The notes under the pieces are model-generated. The model was not told the DNA's origin. It saw nothing but the letters and a program-made list of their open reading frames with translations, and searched no databases. Position numbers and translations under genes: made by a program. A stretch of DNA of 64,000 nucleotides from Rhodocyclales bacterium (GTDB lineage Bacteria > Pseudomonadota > Gammaproteobacteria > Burkholderiales > Rhodocyclaceae), in contig JACRMV010000002.1 of NCBI GenBank assembly GCA_016235025.1, forward strand, positions 124,001-188,000, in the 5' to 3' direction. Position 1 is the stretch's first letter. Each line of letters opens with the position of its first letter. Positions 1 through 7,765 of this stretch are shown here, one piece after another.

Positions 1-2
1 AG

Positions 3-587
3 CTTGGCAACCGCGTTCAGCACGCCTTGCGCGCCTTCACCCCGCGCGACCAGAAAGCGGTCAAGGCGGCCGCCGACACGTTGCGCGCCAATCCGGCCTT
101 CGATGCGGTAACGGCGATCACCGAGCTGGGCGTTGGCGAAGCGCTGGTGTCCTTTCTCGACGAGCAGGGCAAGCCGACCGTGGTCGAGCGCGCCTTCGTG
201 CTGCCGCCGTTCTCGCGCATCGGGCCGCTGACTGCGGAAGAGCACCAGGCGGCGATTGCCGGCTCCGCCATCGCCGGGCATTACGAGAAAATCCTCGATC
301 GGGAGTCGGCGTTCGAGAAGCTCAATGGCGCAGCGCCTGAAAAACCCGGCGCGGGTACTACGGCAAATGAGTCAGCACCATCACAAGGGCAAGGCGGCGG
401 ACTGCTCGACAGCGTCGGCGGCATGTTTGGCGGCTTGGGCGGCATGCTGGGGGGCGGCAGCAGCGGCGGACGCCAGGGCGTGGTCGAGGCGGCGGTGAAA
501 AGCGCCGCGCGCAGCATCGGCTCACAAGTCGGCCGCGAGATCATTCGCGGTGTGCTGGGTTCGATTCTCGGTGGTCGGCGGCGCTGA
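3..587 (+). CDS. HerA-like helicase (DUF853/YjgR family), C-terminal part, cut by window start
   Basis: The reading frame is open from the first bases, so the gene begins upstream. The first visible residues, [20 protein letters not shown], match the conserved end of the bacterial HerA-like ATPase family (YjgR), where the C-terminal half follows the ATPase core. The Walker motifs lie outside the window. The tail is typical of the family: a Gly-rich low-complexity stretch, then a basic end (SILGGRRR). Function in the cell is poorly defined; DNA translocation is only a family inference. A copy of the window's dispersed repeat is embedded in the variable region and read as KPGAGTTA. Confidence 0.85.
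   Translation, partial: LGNRVQHALRAFTPRDQKAVKAAADTLRANPAFDAVTAITELGVGEALVSFLDEQGKPTVVERAFVLPPFSRIGPLTAEEHQAAIAGSAIAGHYEKILDRESAFEKLNGAAPEKPGAGTTANESAPSQGQGGGLLDSVGGMFGGLGGMLGGGSSGGRQGVVEAAVKSAARSIGSQVGREIIRGVLGSILGGRRR
340..363 (+). repeat. Dispersed repeat copy, inside HerA-like gene
   Basis: AAAAACCCGGCGCGGGTACT followed by ACGG matches the core of the window-wide repeat in forward orientation. It is read in frame as KPGAGTT. Confidence 0.6.
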
Positions 588-612
588 TTGACCCGCCGAA
601 AATGAACTGACG

Positions 613-1347
613 ATGGCGTTTGCCGTCTGCCCAAAATGTGGCCATCGTCCGCCGCAGCCGCTGGGAGCCACCGATGCCTGCCCGGCCTGCGGCGTGTATA
701 TGCACAAGCGGCCAGCGCCGGAAACGGCTGCGGCTGCCGTGCCGAACCATGCAGACGCCTGCGAGCCGCCCTGGAGTGAACGCTTGCTGACCTTGCCGGA
801 GCGGGATGCGGGCGATCCGGTTTTCATTGCGCCACGCGCCCTGCTGCTCGTCGCGCTGGCGCTTTGGGGCGTGCATCTGGTGACGCGGGACGTGACCGAC
901 GGGGAAGTGTTCCAAAGTTTCATGCACAACATCCTGTTGCCAATCCACGAGGCGGGGCATGTGTTGTTCCTGCCATTCGGCGAGTTCCTCGCCATCGCGG
1001 GCGGCAGCCTGTTTCAGGTGCTGCTGCCGCTGGGAATCGGCGTGGCATTCCTGTTGAAAAACCGCGACCCGTTTGGTGCGGCGATTTGCCTGTGGTGGAT
1101 GGGTATCAGCCTGGTCGACCTGGCGCCCTATATCTACGATGCCCTCGATCCGCAGCTCATGCTGCTCGGTGGTCACACCGGCGAGGATGGGACGCATGAC
1201 TGGATTTATCTGTTCGGCCGGACAGGTGGTTTGCAGCATGCCCATTTCTGGGGCCGGGCCTGTTGGCTGTTCGGCGCGGTTCTGGCAGGGGTTGCGTTAC
1301 TTTGGGCGGCATTCGTGTTGCGGCGGGCCTGGTTGAGACGCTCGTGA
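613..1347 (+). CDS. Zinc-ribbon membrane protein with M50-like HEAGH motif
   Basis: A 244-residue protein. The N-terminus has a zinc ribbon (CPKCGHRPPQP..CPACG, residues 6-30). Several hydrophobic segments follow, from about residue 75. The helix with HEAGHVLF (about residues 114-121) carries an HExxH metal site as in membrane zinc proteases of the M50 (site-2 protease) group, and DLAPYIYDA (about residues 168-176) could supply the third, acidic ligand. A proteolytic role is therefore possible but unproven. It starts 25 bp after the HerA-like gene on the same strand, so it may be co-transcribed. No strong ribosome site is seen. I do not recognise a named family. Confidence 0.7.
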   Translation: MAFAVCPKCGHRPPQPLGATDACPACGVYMHKRPAPETAAAAVPNHADACEPPWSERLLTLPERDAGDPVFIAPRALLLVALALWGVHLVTRDVTDGEVFQSFMHNILLPIHEAGHVLFLPFGEFLAIAGGSLFQVLLPLGIGVAFLLKNRDPFGAAICLWWMGISLVDLAPYIYDALDPQLMLLGGHTGEDGTHDWIYLFGRTGGLQHAHFWGRACWLFGAVLAGVALLWAAFVLRRAWLRRS

Positions 1348-1375
1348 AAAGTGTCGCGCGCCGCATCGGTAGCGG

Positions 1376-2203
1376 CTAGCGCCCCAGGCGTCGGCAAATT
1401 TCCAGTGTGAGTCCGGCCTGGTTCATGGAATAAAAATGCAGACCGGGTGCGCCGCGTTCGATAAGTTGCTGGCACAGCGCGGTGACAATATCCAGCCCCA
1501 AGGCTTGTATTGAAGCGGCATCGTCGCCATAGCTTTCAAACTTCTTGCGCATCCAGCGCGGAATCTCGGCGCCGCAGGCATCGGAAAAGCGCGCCAGTTT
1601 CGAGAAGCTGGCGATCGGCATGATGCCCGGAATGATCGGCGCGGTGATGCCCAGTGCGCGCGCCTCGGCGACGAAGCTCTCGAAGGCATCGATGTTGTAA
1701 AAATATTGGGTGATCGCGGCGTCGGCGCCGGCGTCGATCTTGCGTTTGAAATTCAGCAAGTCATCGCGTGGCGATTTCGCCTGTGGGTGCCATTCGGGGT
1801 AGGCCGCGACATCGATGTGAAAGGCGTCGCCGGTTTCCCGCCGGATAAAAGCCACCAGCTCATTGGCATAACGGAATTCCCCCGGATCGGCCATGCCCGA
1901 GGGCAGGTCGCCCCGCAAGGCGACAATGCGGCGAATGCCTTGTGCGCGGAATGTCGCCAGCAGCTCGCGAATGCTGTCCTCGGTCGAGCCGATACAGGAT
2001 AAATGCGGCGCGGCCACATGGCCTGTGCCGGCAATTTCGCTCACGGTGGACAGCGTGCGCTCGCGCGTGGAGCCGCCAGCGCCATAGGTGACGGAAAAGA
2101 ACGCCGGATTCAGGACGGCCAGTCGCTGTTGCGTGAGGCGCAGCTTCTCGATGCCTTCGGCGGTTTGCGGTGGAAAGAATTCAACGGAGAGTTCGAATGT
2201 CAT
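1376..2203 (-). CDS. metF: 5,10-methylenetetrahydrofolate reductase
   Basis: A 275-residue FAD-dependent enzyme that reduces 5,10-methylene-THF to 5-methyl-THF for methionine synthesis. The start MTFELSVEFFPPQT carries the family EFFPP motif; SVTYGAGGSTRERT and HLSCIG are the folate/FAD barrel strands, and ITQYFYN lies near residue 165. Length is normal. It lies downstream of ahcY on the same strand, 70 bp apart, so both methyl-cycle genes are likely expressed together from the riboswitch-controlled promoter. The intergenic gap is filled by an inverted pair of the dispersed repeat. Confidence 0.97.
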   Translation of the reverse strand: MTFELSVEFFPPQTAEGIEKLRLTQQRLAVLNPAFFSVTYGAGGSTRERTLSTVSEIAGTGHVAAPHLSCIGSTEDSIRELLATFRAQGIRRIVALRGDLPSGMADPGEFRYANELVAFIRRETGDAFHIDVAAYPEWHPQAKSPRDDLLNFKRKIDAGADAAITQYFYNIDAFESFVAEARALGITAPIIPGIMPIASFSKLARFSDACGAEIPRWMRKKFESYGDDAASIQALGLDIVTALCQQLIERGAPGLHFYSMNQAGLTLEICRRLGR

Positions 2204-2214
2204 GGCTTTCCTTG

Positions 2215-2265
2215 GAAAATCGGGCGCTGGCGATGGGTTTGCCGTATCGCCAGCGCCGACTCTTC
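2215..2265. repeat. Inverted pair of the dispersed repeat between ahcY and metF
   Basis: Left arm AAAATCGGGCGCTGGCGAT (from 2216) is forward; right arm ATCGCCAGCGCCGACTCTTC (2246-2265), preceded by GCCGT, is reverse. They are separated by a short loop, so the transcript can fold into a strong hairpin, as REP/BIME elements do. It sits in the metF leader within the operon. Confidence 0.75.
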
Positions 2266-2273
2266 GGCGTTAA

Positions 2274-3686
2274 TCAATAGCGATAATGCTCCGGCTTGTA
2301 AGGGCCGGTTTTCGCCACGCCGATGTACGCCGCCTGTTGATCGGTCAGCTCGGTGAGCTGGGCGTTCAGCTTCTTCAATTGCAGGCGCGCGACCTTTTCG
2401 TCCAGATGCTTGGGCAGCGTATAGACGCCCACCGGATACTCGGCATTGCGCGTGAACAGCTCGATCTGCGCAATGGTCTGGTTGGCGAACGACGATGACA
2501 TCACATAGCTTGGATGTCCGGTGCCGCAACCCAGATTCACCAGACGGCCCTTGGCCAGCAGGATGATCCGTTTCCCGTCAGGGAAAATGACATGATCGAC
2601 CTGCGGCTTGATTTCTTCCCACTCGTATTGTTCCAGCGCCGCGACCTCGATCTCGTTGTCGAAGTGTCCGATGTTGCAGACGATGGCCTGATCCTTCATC
2701 TTCGCCATGTGCTCGTGGGTGATGACATGGTAATTGCCGGTGCAGGTGACAAAAATATCGGCTTTGTCGGCAGCGTAGTCCATGGTGACCACGCGATAGC
2801 CTTCCATCGCGGCTTGCAGCGCGCAGATCGGGTCGACTTCCGTGACCCAGACTTGCGCCGAGAGCGCGCGCATCGCCTGCGCCGAACCTTTGCCCACGTC
2901 GCCGTAGCCGGCGATCAGCGCAACCTTGCCGGCAATCATCACGTCGGTGGCGCGCTTGATGCCATCGACCAGGGATTCGCGGCAGCCGTAGAGGTTGTCG
3001 AATTTCGACTTGGTCACCGAGTCATTGACGTTGATCGCCGGAATCTTCAGTTCGCCGCGTTCATGCATCTGGTACAGCCGATGCACGCCGGTGGTGGTCT
3101 CTTCGGTGACGCCCTTGATCTGCGCCAGGCGCATGGAGTACCAGGCTGGATCGGTGGCAAGCTTGGCCTTGATCGCGGCGAACAGGATGCGTTCTTCTTC
3201 CGCGCCGGGTTTGGCCAGCACGCTGATATCCTTTTCAGCGCGGGAACCGATGTGCAGCAGCAGCGTGGCATCGCCGCCATCGTCGAGAATCATGTTCGAA
3301 AAACCGCCATCGGGCCATTCGAAAATGCGATGGGTGTAATCCCAGTAGTCTTCCAGCGTCTCGCCTTTCACCGCAAACACGGCGGTGCCGCCGGCAGCAA
3401 TCGCGGCAGCGGCATGATCCTGGGTCGAGAAAATATTGCATGAAGCCCAGCGCACGTCGGCGCCCAGCGCCTTGAGCGTTTCGATCAGCACCGCCGTCTG
3501 GATCGTCATGTGCAGGCTGCCGGTGATGCGCGCGCCCTTGAGCGGCTGGCTTTGGGCAAATTCTTCACGAATCGCCATCAGGCCAGGCATTTCGGTTTCG
3601 GCAATGCGGATTTCCTTGCGCCCCCAGGCGGCAAGGCCGAGGTCGGCAACAACATAATCGGGGGTAATGGCAGTCACGGCGTTCAT
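2274..3686 (-). CDS. ahcY: S-adenosylhomocysteine hydrolase
   Basis: A 470-residue NAD-dependent enzyme that splits S-adenosylhomocysteine into adenosine and homocysteine. The start at [13 protein letters not shown] is chosen because AAGGAG lies just upstream; a farther ATG at 3752 lacks a site and would run into the riboswitch leader. Seen motifs: [15 protein letters not shown], the NAD-binding [12 protein letters not shown], and the family C-terminus [12 protein letters not shown]. Length is normal for the bacterial form with the extra helical insert. It clears a toxic by-product of methylation, and an SAH riboswitch in its leader explains its control. Confidence 0.98.
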   Translation of the reverse strand: MNAVTAITPDYVVADLGLAAWGRKEIRIAETEMPGLMAIREEFAQSQPLKGARITGSLHMTIQTAVLIETLKALGADVRWASCNIFSTQDHAAAAIAAGGTAVFAVKGETLEDYWDYTHRIFEWPDGGFSNMILDDGGDATLLLHIGSRAEKDISVLAKPGAEEERILFAAIKAKLATDPAWYSMRLAQIKGVTEETTTGVHRLYQMHERGELKIPAINVNDSVTKSKFDNLYGCRESLVDGIKRATDVMIAGKVALIAGYGDVGKGSAQAMRALSAQVWVTEVDPICALQAAMEGYRVVTMDYAADKADIFVTCTGNYHVITHEHMAKMKDQAIVCNIGHFDNEIEVAALEQYEWEEIKPQVDHVIFPDGKRIILLAKGRLVNLGCGTGHPSYVMSSSFANQTIAQIELFTRNAEYPVGVYTLPKHLDEKVARLQLKKLNAQLTELTDQQAAYIGVAKTGPYKPEHYRY

Positions 3687-3768
3687 CGAGCAGGCTCCTT
3701 GAGCAGTGACCGGGAAGAGCGGTGCGCCAATGTAATTCATGCGCGAACTCACCCTGCCCGGTACGGGT

Positions 3769-3836
3769 TAGGTGAGCGCAGTTTGCAAAAAACCGAGCCT
3801 GGGGAGAGTGGGACCCTCGCTTGCAGCGCTCCTCGG
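3769..3836 (-). promoter_or_regulatory. SAH riboswitch in ahcY leader
   Basis: On the minus strand the leader reads CCGAGGAGCGCTGC, then CCAGGCTCGG, then GCGCTCAC. These are the conserved blocks of the SAH riboswitch (SAH_riboswitch family): outer stem CCGAG/CTCGG and the pseudoknot partners GAGCGC/GCGCTC. These switches usually activate ahcY when S-adenosylhomocysteine accumulates. It lies about 80 nt before the chosen ahcY start. Confidence 0.92.
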
Positions 3837-3845
3837 AAGCTGGAA

Positions 3846-3851
3846 ATTATA
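3846..3851 (-). promoter_or_regulatory. Probable -10 box for ahcY-metF
   Basis: The minus strand reads TATAAT about 10 nt upstream of the riboswitch. No convincing -35 box is visible at the usual spacing. Confidence 0.55.
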
Positions 3852-3870
3852 ACGGAGAACGGAATATGCG

Positions 3871-3900
3871 TTGACGCACTGCATCATAAGCGTGCATAAT
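3871..3900 (+). promoter_or_regulatory. Probable promoter of the initiator tRNA
   Basis: TTGACG (3871-3876) and CATAAT (3895-3900) are 18 bp apart. The predicted transcription start falls almost on the first tRNA base, so the precursor would have almost no 5' leader. Confidence 0.5.
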
Positions 3901-3905
3901 TCGCC

Positions 3906-3982
3906 TGCGGGGTGGAGCAGTCTGGCAGCTCGTCGGGCTCATAACCCGAAGGTCACAGGTTCAAATCCTGTCCCCGCAACCA
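3906..3982 (+). tRNA. Initiator tRNA-fMet (CAT)
   Basis: A 77-nt cloverleaf with encoded CCA. The anticodon loop CTCATAA is flanked by TCGGG/CCCGA, giving the three consecutive G:C pairs typical of initiator tRNA. The acceptor stem is TGCGGGG/CCCCGCA, so position 1 is U facing A72, where E. coli initiator has the C1:A72 mismatch. A terminator follows directly. Confidence 0.95.
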
Positions 3983-3990
3983 ACCAAATT

Positions 3991-4029
3991 AAGGGCTTAC
4001 AGGTTTCACTCTGTAAGCCCTTTGTCTTT
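3991..4029 (+). terminator. Rho-independent terminator after tRNA-fMet
   Basis: A perfect 12-bp stem, AAGGGCTTACAG and CTGTAAGCCCTT, encloses an 8-nt loop and is followed by a T-rich tail. Confidence 0.85.
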
Positions 4030-4071
4030 GCGGCGCTCCATGTAGGCGCTGTGTAGGTTTTTCCAGTCAAT

Positions 4072-4099
4072 CCGCCGTCCTGCCAGCGTCGACTTTTGC
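4072..4099 (-). repeat. Dispersed repeat copy, intergenic
   Basis: CCGCCGTCCTGCCAGCGTCG followed by ACTTTTGC is the repeat in reverse orientation, with a one-base change in the core. It lies in the gap between the tRNA terminator and the small gene ending at 4156. Nothing else is seen in this gap. Confidence 0.55.
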
Positions 4100-4155
4100 C
4101 CGGCATCCCCCCGCTATTGCCGGTCCCATTCACCGGGATACGCGGGTTCGTTTCG

Positions 4156-4359
4156 CTACTCGCGCGAGTAGTTCCTGTAAACGACCTTGGCATCCTGATG
4201 GGCGCGGTCGAGTGTGCGGAGGGACGGATCGTCATCGTGGACGCTGAAGAAATCATCCGCTTGCGCCCGCATCACCATCCGGATTGCGACCTCGTCCGCG
4301 ATTGCGTATTTCTCGGTGATGAGCGTGGTGACTTCGTCAAGAAATTCTTCATAGGTCAT
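4156..4359 (-). CDS. Small conserved-looking protein of unknown function
   Basis: A 67-residue acidic protein (MTYEEFLDEVTTLITEKYAI...VYRNYSRE) without a signal peptide or membrane segment. AAAGGAG lies about 10 nt before the ATG, which supports a real gene. It is the last gene of the formate dehydrogenase operon, 18 bp after the VF530-like gene. A 16-bp palindrome, CTACTCGCGCGAGTAG, covers its stop codon. I do not recognise the family. Confidence 0.65.
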   Translation of the reverse strand: MTYEEFLDEVTTLITEKYAIADEVAIRMVMRAQADDFFSVHDDDPSLRTLDRAHQDAKVVYRNYSRE

Positions 4360-4377
4360 GCCGGTTCTGCTCCTTTC

Positions 4378-4647
4378 TTATTTTGCGACATGCTGCGGCA
4401 GGTCGAGGTACAGTGCCTCCACCTGTGCCCGTGCCCACGGGGTGCGACGGAGGAACTTGAGGCTCGAAGGGATGCTTGGGTCGTGGGTGAAACAGCGGAT
4501 ATCGATCCGCTGTCCGAGCGCCGGCCAGCCATGAAACGCTACCAGTTCGTGCAGCAGTTGCTCCAGTGTGATGCCATGCAGCGGGTTGTTGGGCTGGGAT
4601 TTGCTCATGGGGGACTCGTCGTCAGATGGATTTCGGGCTGTCGTCAT
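4378..4647 (-). CDS. VF530 (DUF2132) family protein
   Basis: An 89-residue protein. The core, [20 protein letters not shown], then [20 protein letters not shown] and [13 protein letters not shown], is the signature of the VF530/DUF2132 family of small proteins, described as DNA-binding-like. The first ATG overlaps the arfB stop codon as ATGA, suggesting translational coupling. Most relatives begin at MSKSQPNN, here residue 14 (4608), so the shorter start is also possible. Role unknown. Confidence 0.85.
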   Translation of the reverse strand: MTTARNPSDDESPMSKSQPNNPLHGITLEQLLHELVAFHGWPALGQRIDIRCFTHDPSIPSSLKFLRRTPWARAQVEALYLDLPQHVAK

Positions 4648-5048
4648 TCACAGACTTTTCCGCGCCCCGCCTTGATGTCGGCGCGGCGGGTTTTGCCTTC
4701 CAGGCGCCGGGTGACGGAGGAGCGGGTGGGCCGGGTCGCGCGCCGCCGCTTGGGAAGGACGGCGACGCTATCGATCATCGCCTGCAGACGCCGCAGCGCT
4801 TCCGCGCGATTCCCCTCCAGGCTGCGAAACTCCTGGGCTTTGATGATGACCACGCCATCCCTGCTGATGCGCTGATCACCGAGCTTCAGGAGTCGCTCGC
4901 GAACGTCTGTCGGCAACGAGGATGTGTTGATGTCAAAACGCAAATGCACGGCGTTCGACACTTTATTGATGTTCTGTCCTCCGGCGCCCTGGGCGCGGAC
5001 TGCTGAAATCCCGACCTCGTCCAGGGGGATGGCAAAGCGCGGGTTCAT
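4644..5048 (-). CDS. arfB: Alternative ribosome-rescue factor / peptidyl-tRNA hydrolase ArfB (YaeJ)
   Basis: A 134-residue protein with the class-I release factor GGQ motif ([20 protein letters not shown], about residues 14-33) and the basic C-terminal tail ([29 protein letters not shown]) that enters the empty mRNA channel of stalled ribosomes. It releases nascent chains from ribosomes lacking a stop codon. The start at MNPRFAIPL is chosen because its ATG overlaps the fdsA stop as ATGA. It is coupled to fdsA and to the next gene. Confidence 0.95.
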   Translation of the reverse strand: MNPRFAIPLDEVGISAVRAQGAGGQNINKVSNAVHLRFDINTSSLPTDVRERLLKLGDQRISRDGVVIIKAQEFRSLEGNRAEALRRLQAMIDSVAVLPKRRRATRPTRSSVTRRLEGKTRRADIKAGRGKVCE

Positions 5049-7765
5049 GCGGCCGGTGGCTTGTCGTCGGCCTGGACCCGCACCGCGCAATACTTGTACT
5101 CGGGAATCTTGCCGAAGGGATCAATGGCCGGATTGGTCAGCAGGTTGGCGGCCGCTTCGACGTAGCAGAAGGGCATGAACACCGTCCGGCGCGGCAGTCC
5201 GGCGTCGATGCGCACAGTGGCGACAAGCTCGCCGCGCCGGGTGACGAGTTTCACTGCGAAGTTTGCCGTATCACCCGCGCCGACTTTTAGCTCGGCCAGA
5301 TCGTCCGGATGCAGGTTGATGTAAGGCAAGGGCTCCAGCGCATCGAGTACGGTGGCGCGCCGCGTCATGGCGCCGGTGTGCCAGTGTTCAAGCTGGCGGC
5401 CGGTGATCAGCACCCAGGGATAATCTGCATCGGGTGTTTCTGCCGCAGGACGATAGCTGATCGGAAAAATGCGGCCACGGCCGTTGGCGGTGGGGAAGTT
5501 TTCGGTGAAGATGATCGGGTGGCCGGGAGCGTCTGCGCTCGGGCAGGGATAGGTCACGGCGTCTTCGCGCTCCAGCCGTTGCCAACTGATGCCGGCGATG
5601 CTGGGCATGGCCTGGCGCATTTCCTCGAACACGGCGGCCGGGCCGCCATAGTTCCAGTCGAGCCCGATCCGGCGGCCCATCTCCTCGATCAGTTGCAGGT
5701 CCTGCCGCGCCATGCCGGGCGGTTCAAGCGCGGCGCGGCCGAGCTGCACGGTGCGGTCGGTGTTGGTGAATGATCCGGTTTTTTCGGCGAAGGCCGAGGC
5801 CGGCAGGATGACATCGGCCAGCGCGGCGGTTTCGGTGAGGAAGATGTCCTGCACCACCAGATGCTCAAGCCGCGCCAGGCCTTCGCGCGCATGGTTGAGG
5901 TCGGGATCGGACATCGCCGGATTCTCGCCGACGATGTACATGCCGCGGATCGTGCCGGCCTTCGCCGCAGCGATGATCTCGGTCACTGTCAGCCCCGGCG
6001 TGGCGGGCAGTGGTGCGCCCCAGAGTTCGGCGAAGCGCGCACGCACCGCCGGGTCGGCGACGCGCTGGTAATCGGGCAGCATCATCGGGATCAGGCCGGC
6101 GTCCGAGGCGCCCTGCACGTTGTTCTGTCCGCGCAGCGGGTGCAGCCCGGTGCCCGGCCGGCCGATCTGGCCGGTGAGCAGCGCCAGCGCGATCAGGCAG
6201 CGCGCGTTGTCGGTGCCGTGGGTATGCTGGCTGATGCCCATGCCCCAGAAGATCATCGCGGCCCTGGCCGTGGCATAGAGCCGCGCCACCGCGCGCAGTG
6301 TTTCCGCCGGAACGCCGACGGCAGCGGCAACCGCTTCCGGCGCATAGGGCTCGAGATTTTCCCGGAAGGCATCATCGAAGCCGTCGACCCGGGCGGCGAT
6401 GAAGGCTGGATTGACGAGCCCTTCGGAGACGATCACCTGCAACAGGCTGTTGAGCAGCAGTACGTCGCTGTCGGCCTGGAACTGCAGGACATGCGTCGCG
6501 TCGCGGGCGAGTTCACCGGCGCGCGGGTCGATGACAACCAGCTTGGCGCCACACCGCACCGCATTCTTCATGAAGCTGGCGGCGACCGGATGGTTGGCGA
6601 CGGGGTTGGCGCCGATCACGATGATCACGTCGGCATGATCGACGTCGCGCACCGGATTGGACACCGCACCGGAGCCGATGCCTTCCAGCAGCGCGGCGAC
6701 CGACGAGGCATGGCACAGCCGGGTGCAGTGGTCAACGTTGTTGCTGCCAAAGCCGAGGCGCACCAGTTTCTGGAACAGGTAGGCTTCCTCGTTGCTGCCC
6801 TTGGCCGAGCCGAAACCGGCGAGCGCTGCGGGGCCGTGCGCTGCCTTGATGCGGTTCAGGCCGCCGGCGGCGCAGGCGAGCGCCTCTTCCCAGCTGGCCT
6901 CGCGGAACTGGCTGCGCCAGCCGGTCTTGTCGCCGGCCAGCCGGGCATCCTTCGGCGCATCGGTACGGCGGATCAGCGGCGTGGTGAGGCGGTCGGGGTG
7001 CTGCGGGTAGTCGTAGCCATAGCGTCCCTTGACGCACAGCCGCCCGGCATTGGCCGGCCCGTCGCGGCCATCGACGCCGACAATGGCGTTGCCGGTGACG
7101 CGGTAGGTGAGCTGGCAGCCGACGCCGCAATAGGGGCAGAGCGAGGCGACGAGCTTTTCCGCGCTCGCGTGCCGGCTGGATTGGAGGGCGCCGGTGGGGC
7201 AGGCGGCGACGCATTCGCCGCAGGCGACGCAACTGCTCTCGCCCATCGGCGCGCCGGCGTCGAAGACGATTTGACCGCGCGCGGCGAGGCCGATCACGTC
7301 GTTGGTCTGTACCTCGCGGCAGGCGATCAGGCAGCGCGTGCAATGGATGCAGGCGGCGGCATCGAAAACGATGGCCGGATGTGAAGTGTCGGGCGAAAAA
7401 CCCGGCGCTGGCGATGCGGCGAAATGCAAGGGACGGGCGCCAACCACCGTGGCCCAATGGTCGAGTTCGCCTGTCGCCGCGGGCGCTTCGGCGCGCAGCA
7501 GTTCGATGATGCCGCGCCGTGCCGCCTGCGCCCGCTCGCTCATCGCGTGCACCGCCATGCCTGCGCGCGGCGTGCGGCAGCAGGAGGGCGCCAGCGTGCG
7601 CTCGCCTTCGATCTCGACCACGCAGGCGCGGCAATTGCCGGGCGCGCCGAGGCCTTGCTGGTGGCACAGGTGGGGCAGTTCGACGCCGTGGCGCCGGGCG
7701 GCGGCGAAAATGGTTTCGCCCTCCTGCGCCTCGATCGTGCGGCCGTCGAGCGTGAAATGGATCAT
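5045..7765 (-). CDS. fdsA: NAD-dependent formate dehydrogenase, catalytic (alpha) subunit
   Basis: A 906-residue molybdenum/tungsten protein that oxidises formate to CO2 and passes electrons to the NADH-forming subunit. Domains in order: 2Fe-2S ferredoxin (CHQQGLGAPGNCRAC, residues 34-48), His/Cys cluster, two 4Fe-4S sites (CIHCTRCLIACREV and CVACGECVAACPTG, about 145-210), a 4Fe-4S site at the molybdopterin domain (CPYCGVGC), and the bis-MGD catalytic domain. The metal ligand is Cys in DHCTRLCHASS, not selenocysteine. The start ATG overlaps the fdsB stop as ATGA. Two copies of the dispersed repeat lie inside: ASPAPGF near residue 118 and KVGAGDT near residue 830. No fdhD or other assembly gene lies in the window. 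Confidence 0.95.
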   Translation of the reverse strand: MIHFTLDGRTIEAQEGETIFAAARRHGVELPHLCHQQGLGAPGNCRACVVEIEGERTLAPSCCRTPRAGMAVHAMSERAQAARRGIIELLRAEAPAATGELDHWATVVGARPLHFAASPAPGFSPDTSHPAIVFDAAACIHCTRCLIACREVQTNDVIGLAARGQIVFDAGAPMGESSCVACGECVAACPTGALQSSRHASAEKLVASLCPYCGVGCQLTYRVTGNAIVGVDGRDGPANAGRLCVKGRYGYDYPQHPDRLTTPLIRRTDAPKDARLAGDKTGWRSQFREASWEEALACAAGGLNRIKAAHGPAALAGFGSAKGSNEEAYLFQKLVRLGFGSNNVDHCTRLCHASSVAALLEGIGSGAVSNPVRDVDHADVIIVIGANPVANHPVAASFMKNAVRCGAKLVVIDPRAGELARDATHVLQFQADSDVLLLNSLLQVIVSEGLVNPAFIAARVDGFDDAFRENLEPYAPEAVAAAVGVPAETLRAVARLYATARAAMIFWGMGISQHTHGTDNARCLIALALLTGQIGRPGTGLHPLRGQNNVQGASDAGLIPMMLPDYQRVADPAVRARFAELWGAPLPATPGLTVTEIIAAAKAGTIRGMYIVGENPAMSDPDLNHAREGLARLEHLVVQDIFLTETAALADVILPASAFAEKTGSFTNTDRTVQLGRAALEPPGMARQDLQLIEEMGRRIGLDWNYGGPAAVFEEMRQAMPSIAGISWQRLEREDAVTYPCPSADAPGHPIIFTENFPTANGRGRIFPISYRPAAETPDADYPWVLITGRQLEHWHTGAMTRRATVLDALEPLPYINLHPDDLAELKVGAGDTANFAVKLVTRRGELVATVRIDAGLPRRTVFMPFCYVEAAANLLTNPAIDPFGKIPEYKYCAVRVQADDKPPAA
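5265..5288 (-). repeat. Dispersed repeat copy, 3' part of fdsA
   Basis: GCCGTATCACCCGCGCCGAC followed by TTTT, reverse on the plus strand. Read in fdsA as LKVGAGDTA. Confidence 0.65.
7396..7421 (+). repeat. Dispersed repeat copy, 5' part of fdsA
   Basis: GAAAAACCCGGCGCTGGCGA followed by TGCGGC, forward. Read antisense in fdsA as AASPAPGFS, between the 2Fe-2S domain and the first 4Fe-4S motif. Confidence 0.75.

Noticed and set aside
4156..4171. Palindrome CTACTCGCGCGAGTAG as a terminator
   Set aside because: It covers a stop codon, has no loop and no T-run; listed only as a note.
4096..4875. Long plus-strand open frame across arfB and VF530
   Set aside because: It is the complement of three well-supported minus-strand genes and has no recognisable motif.
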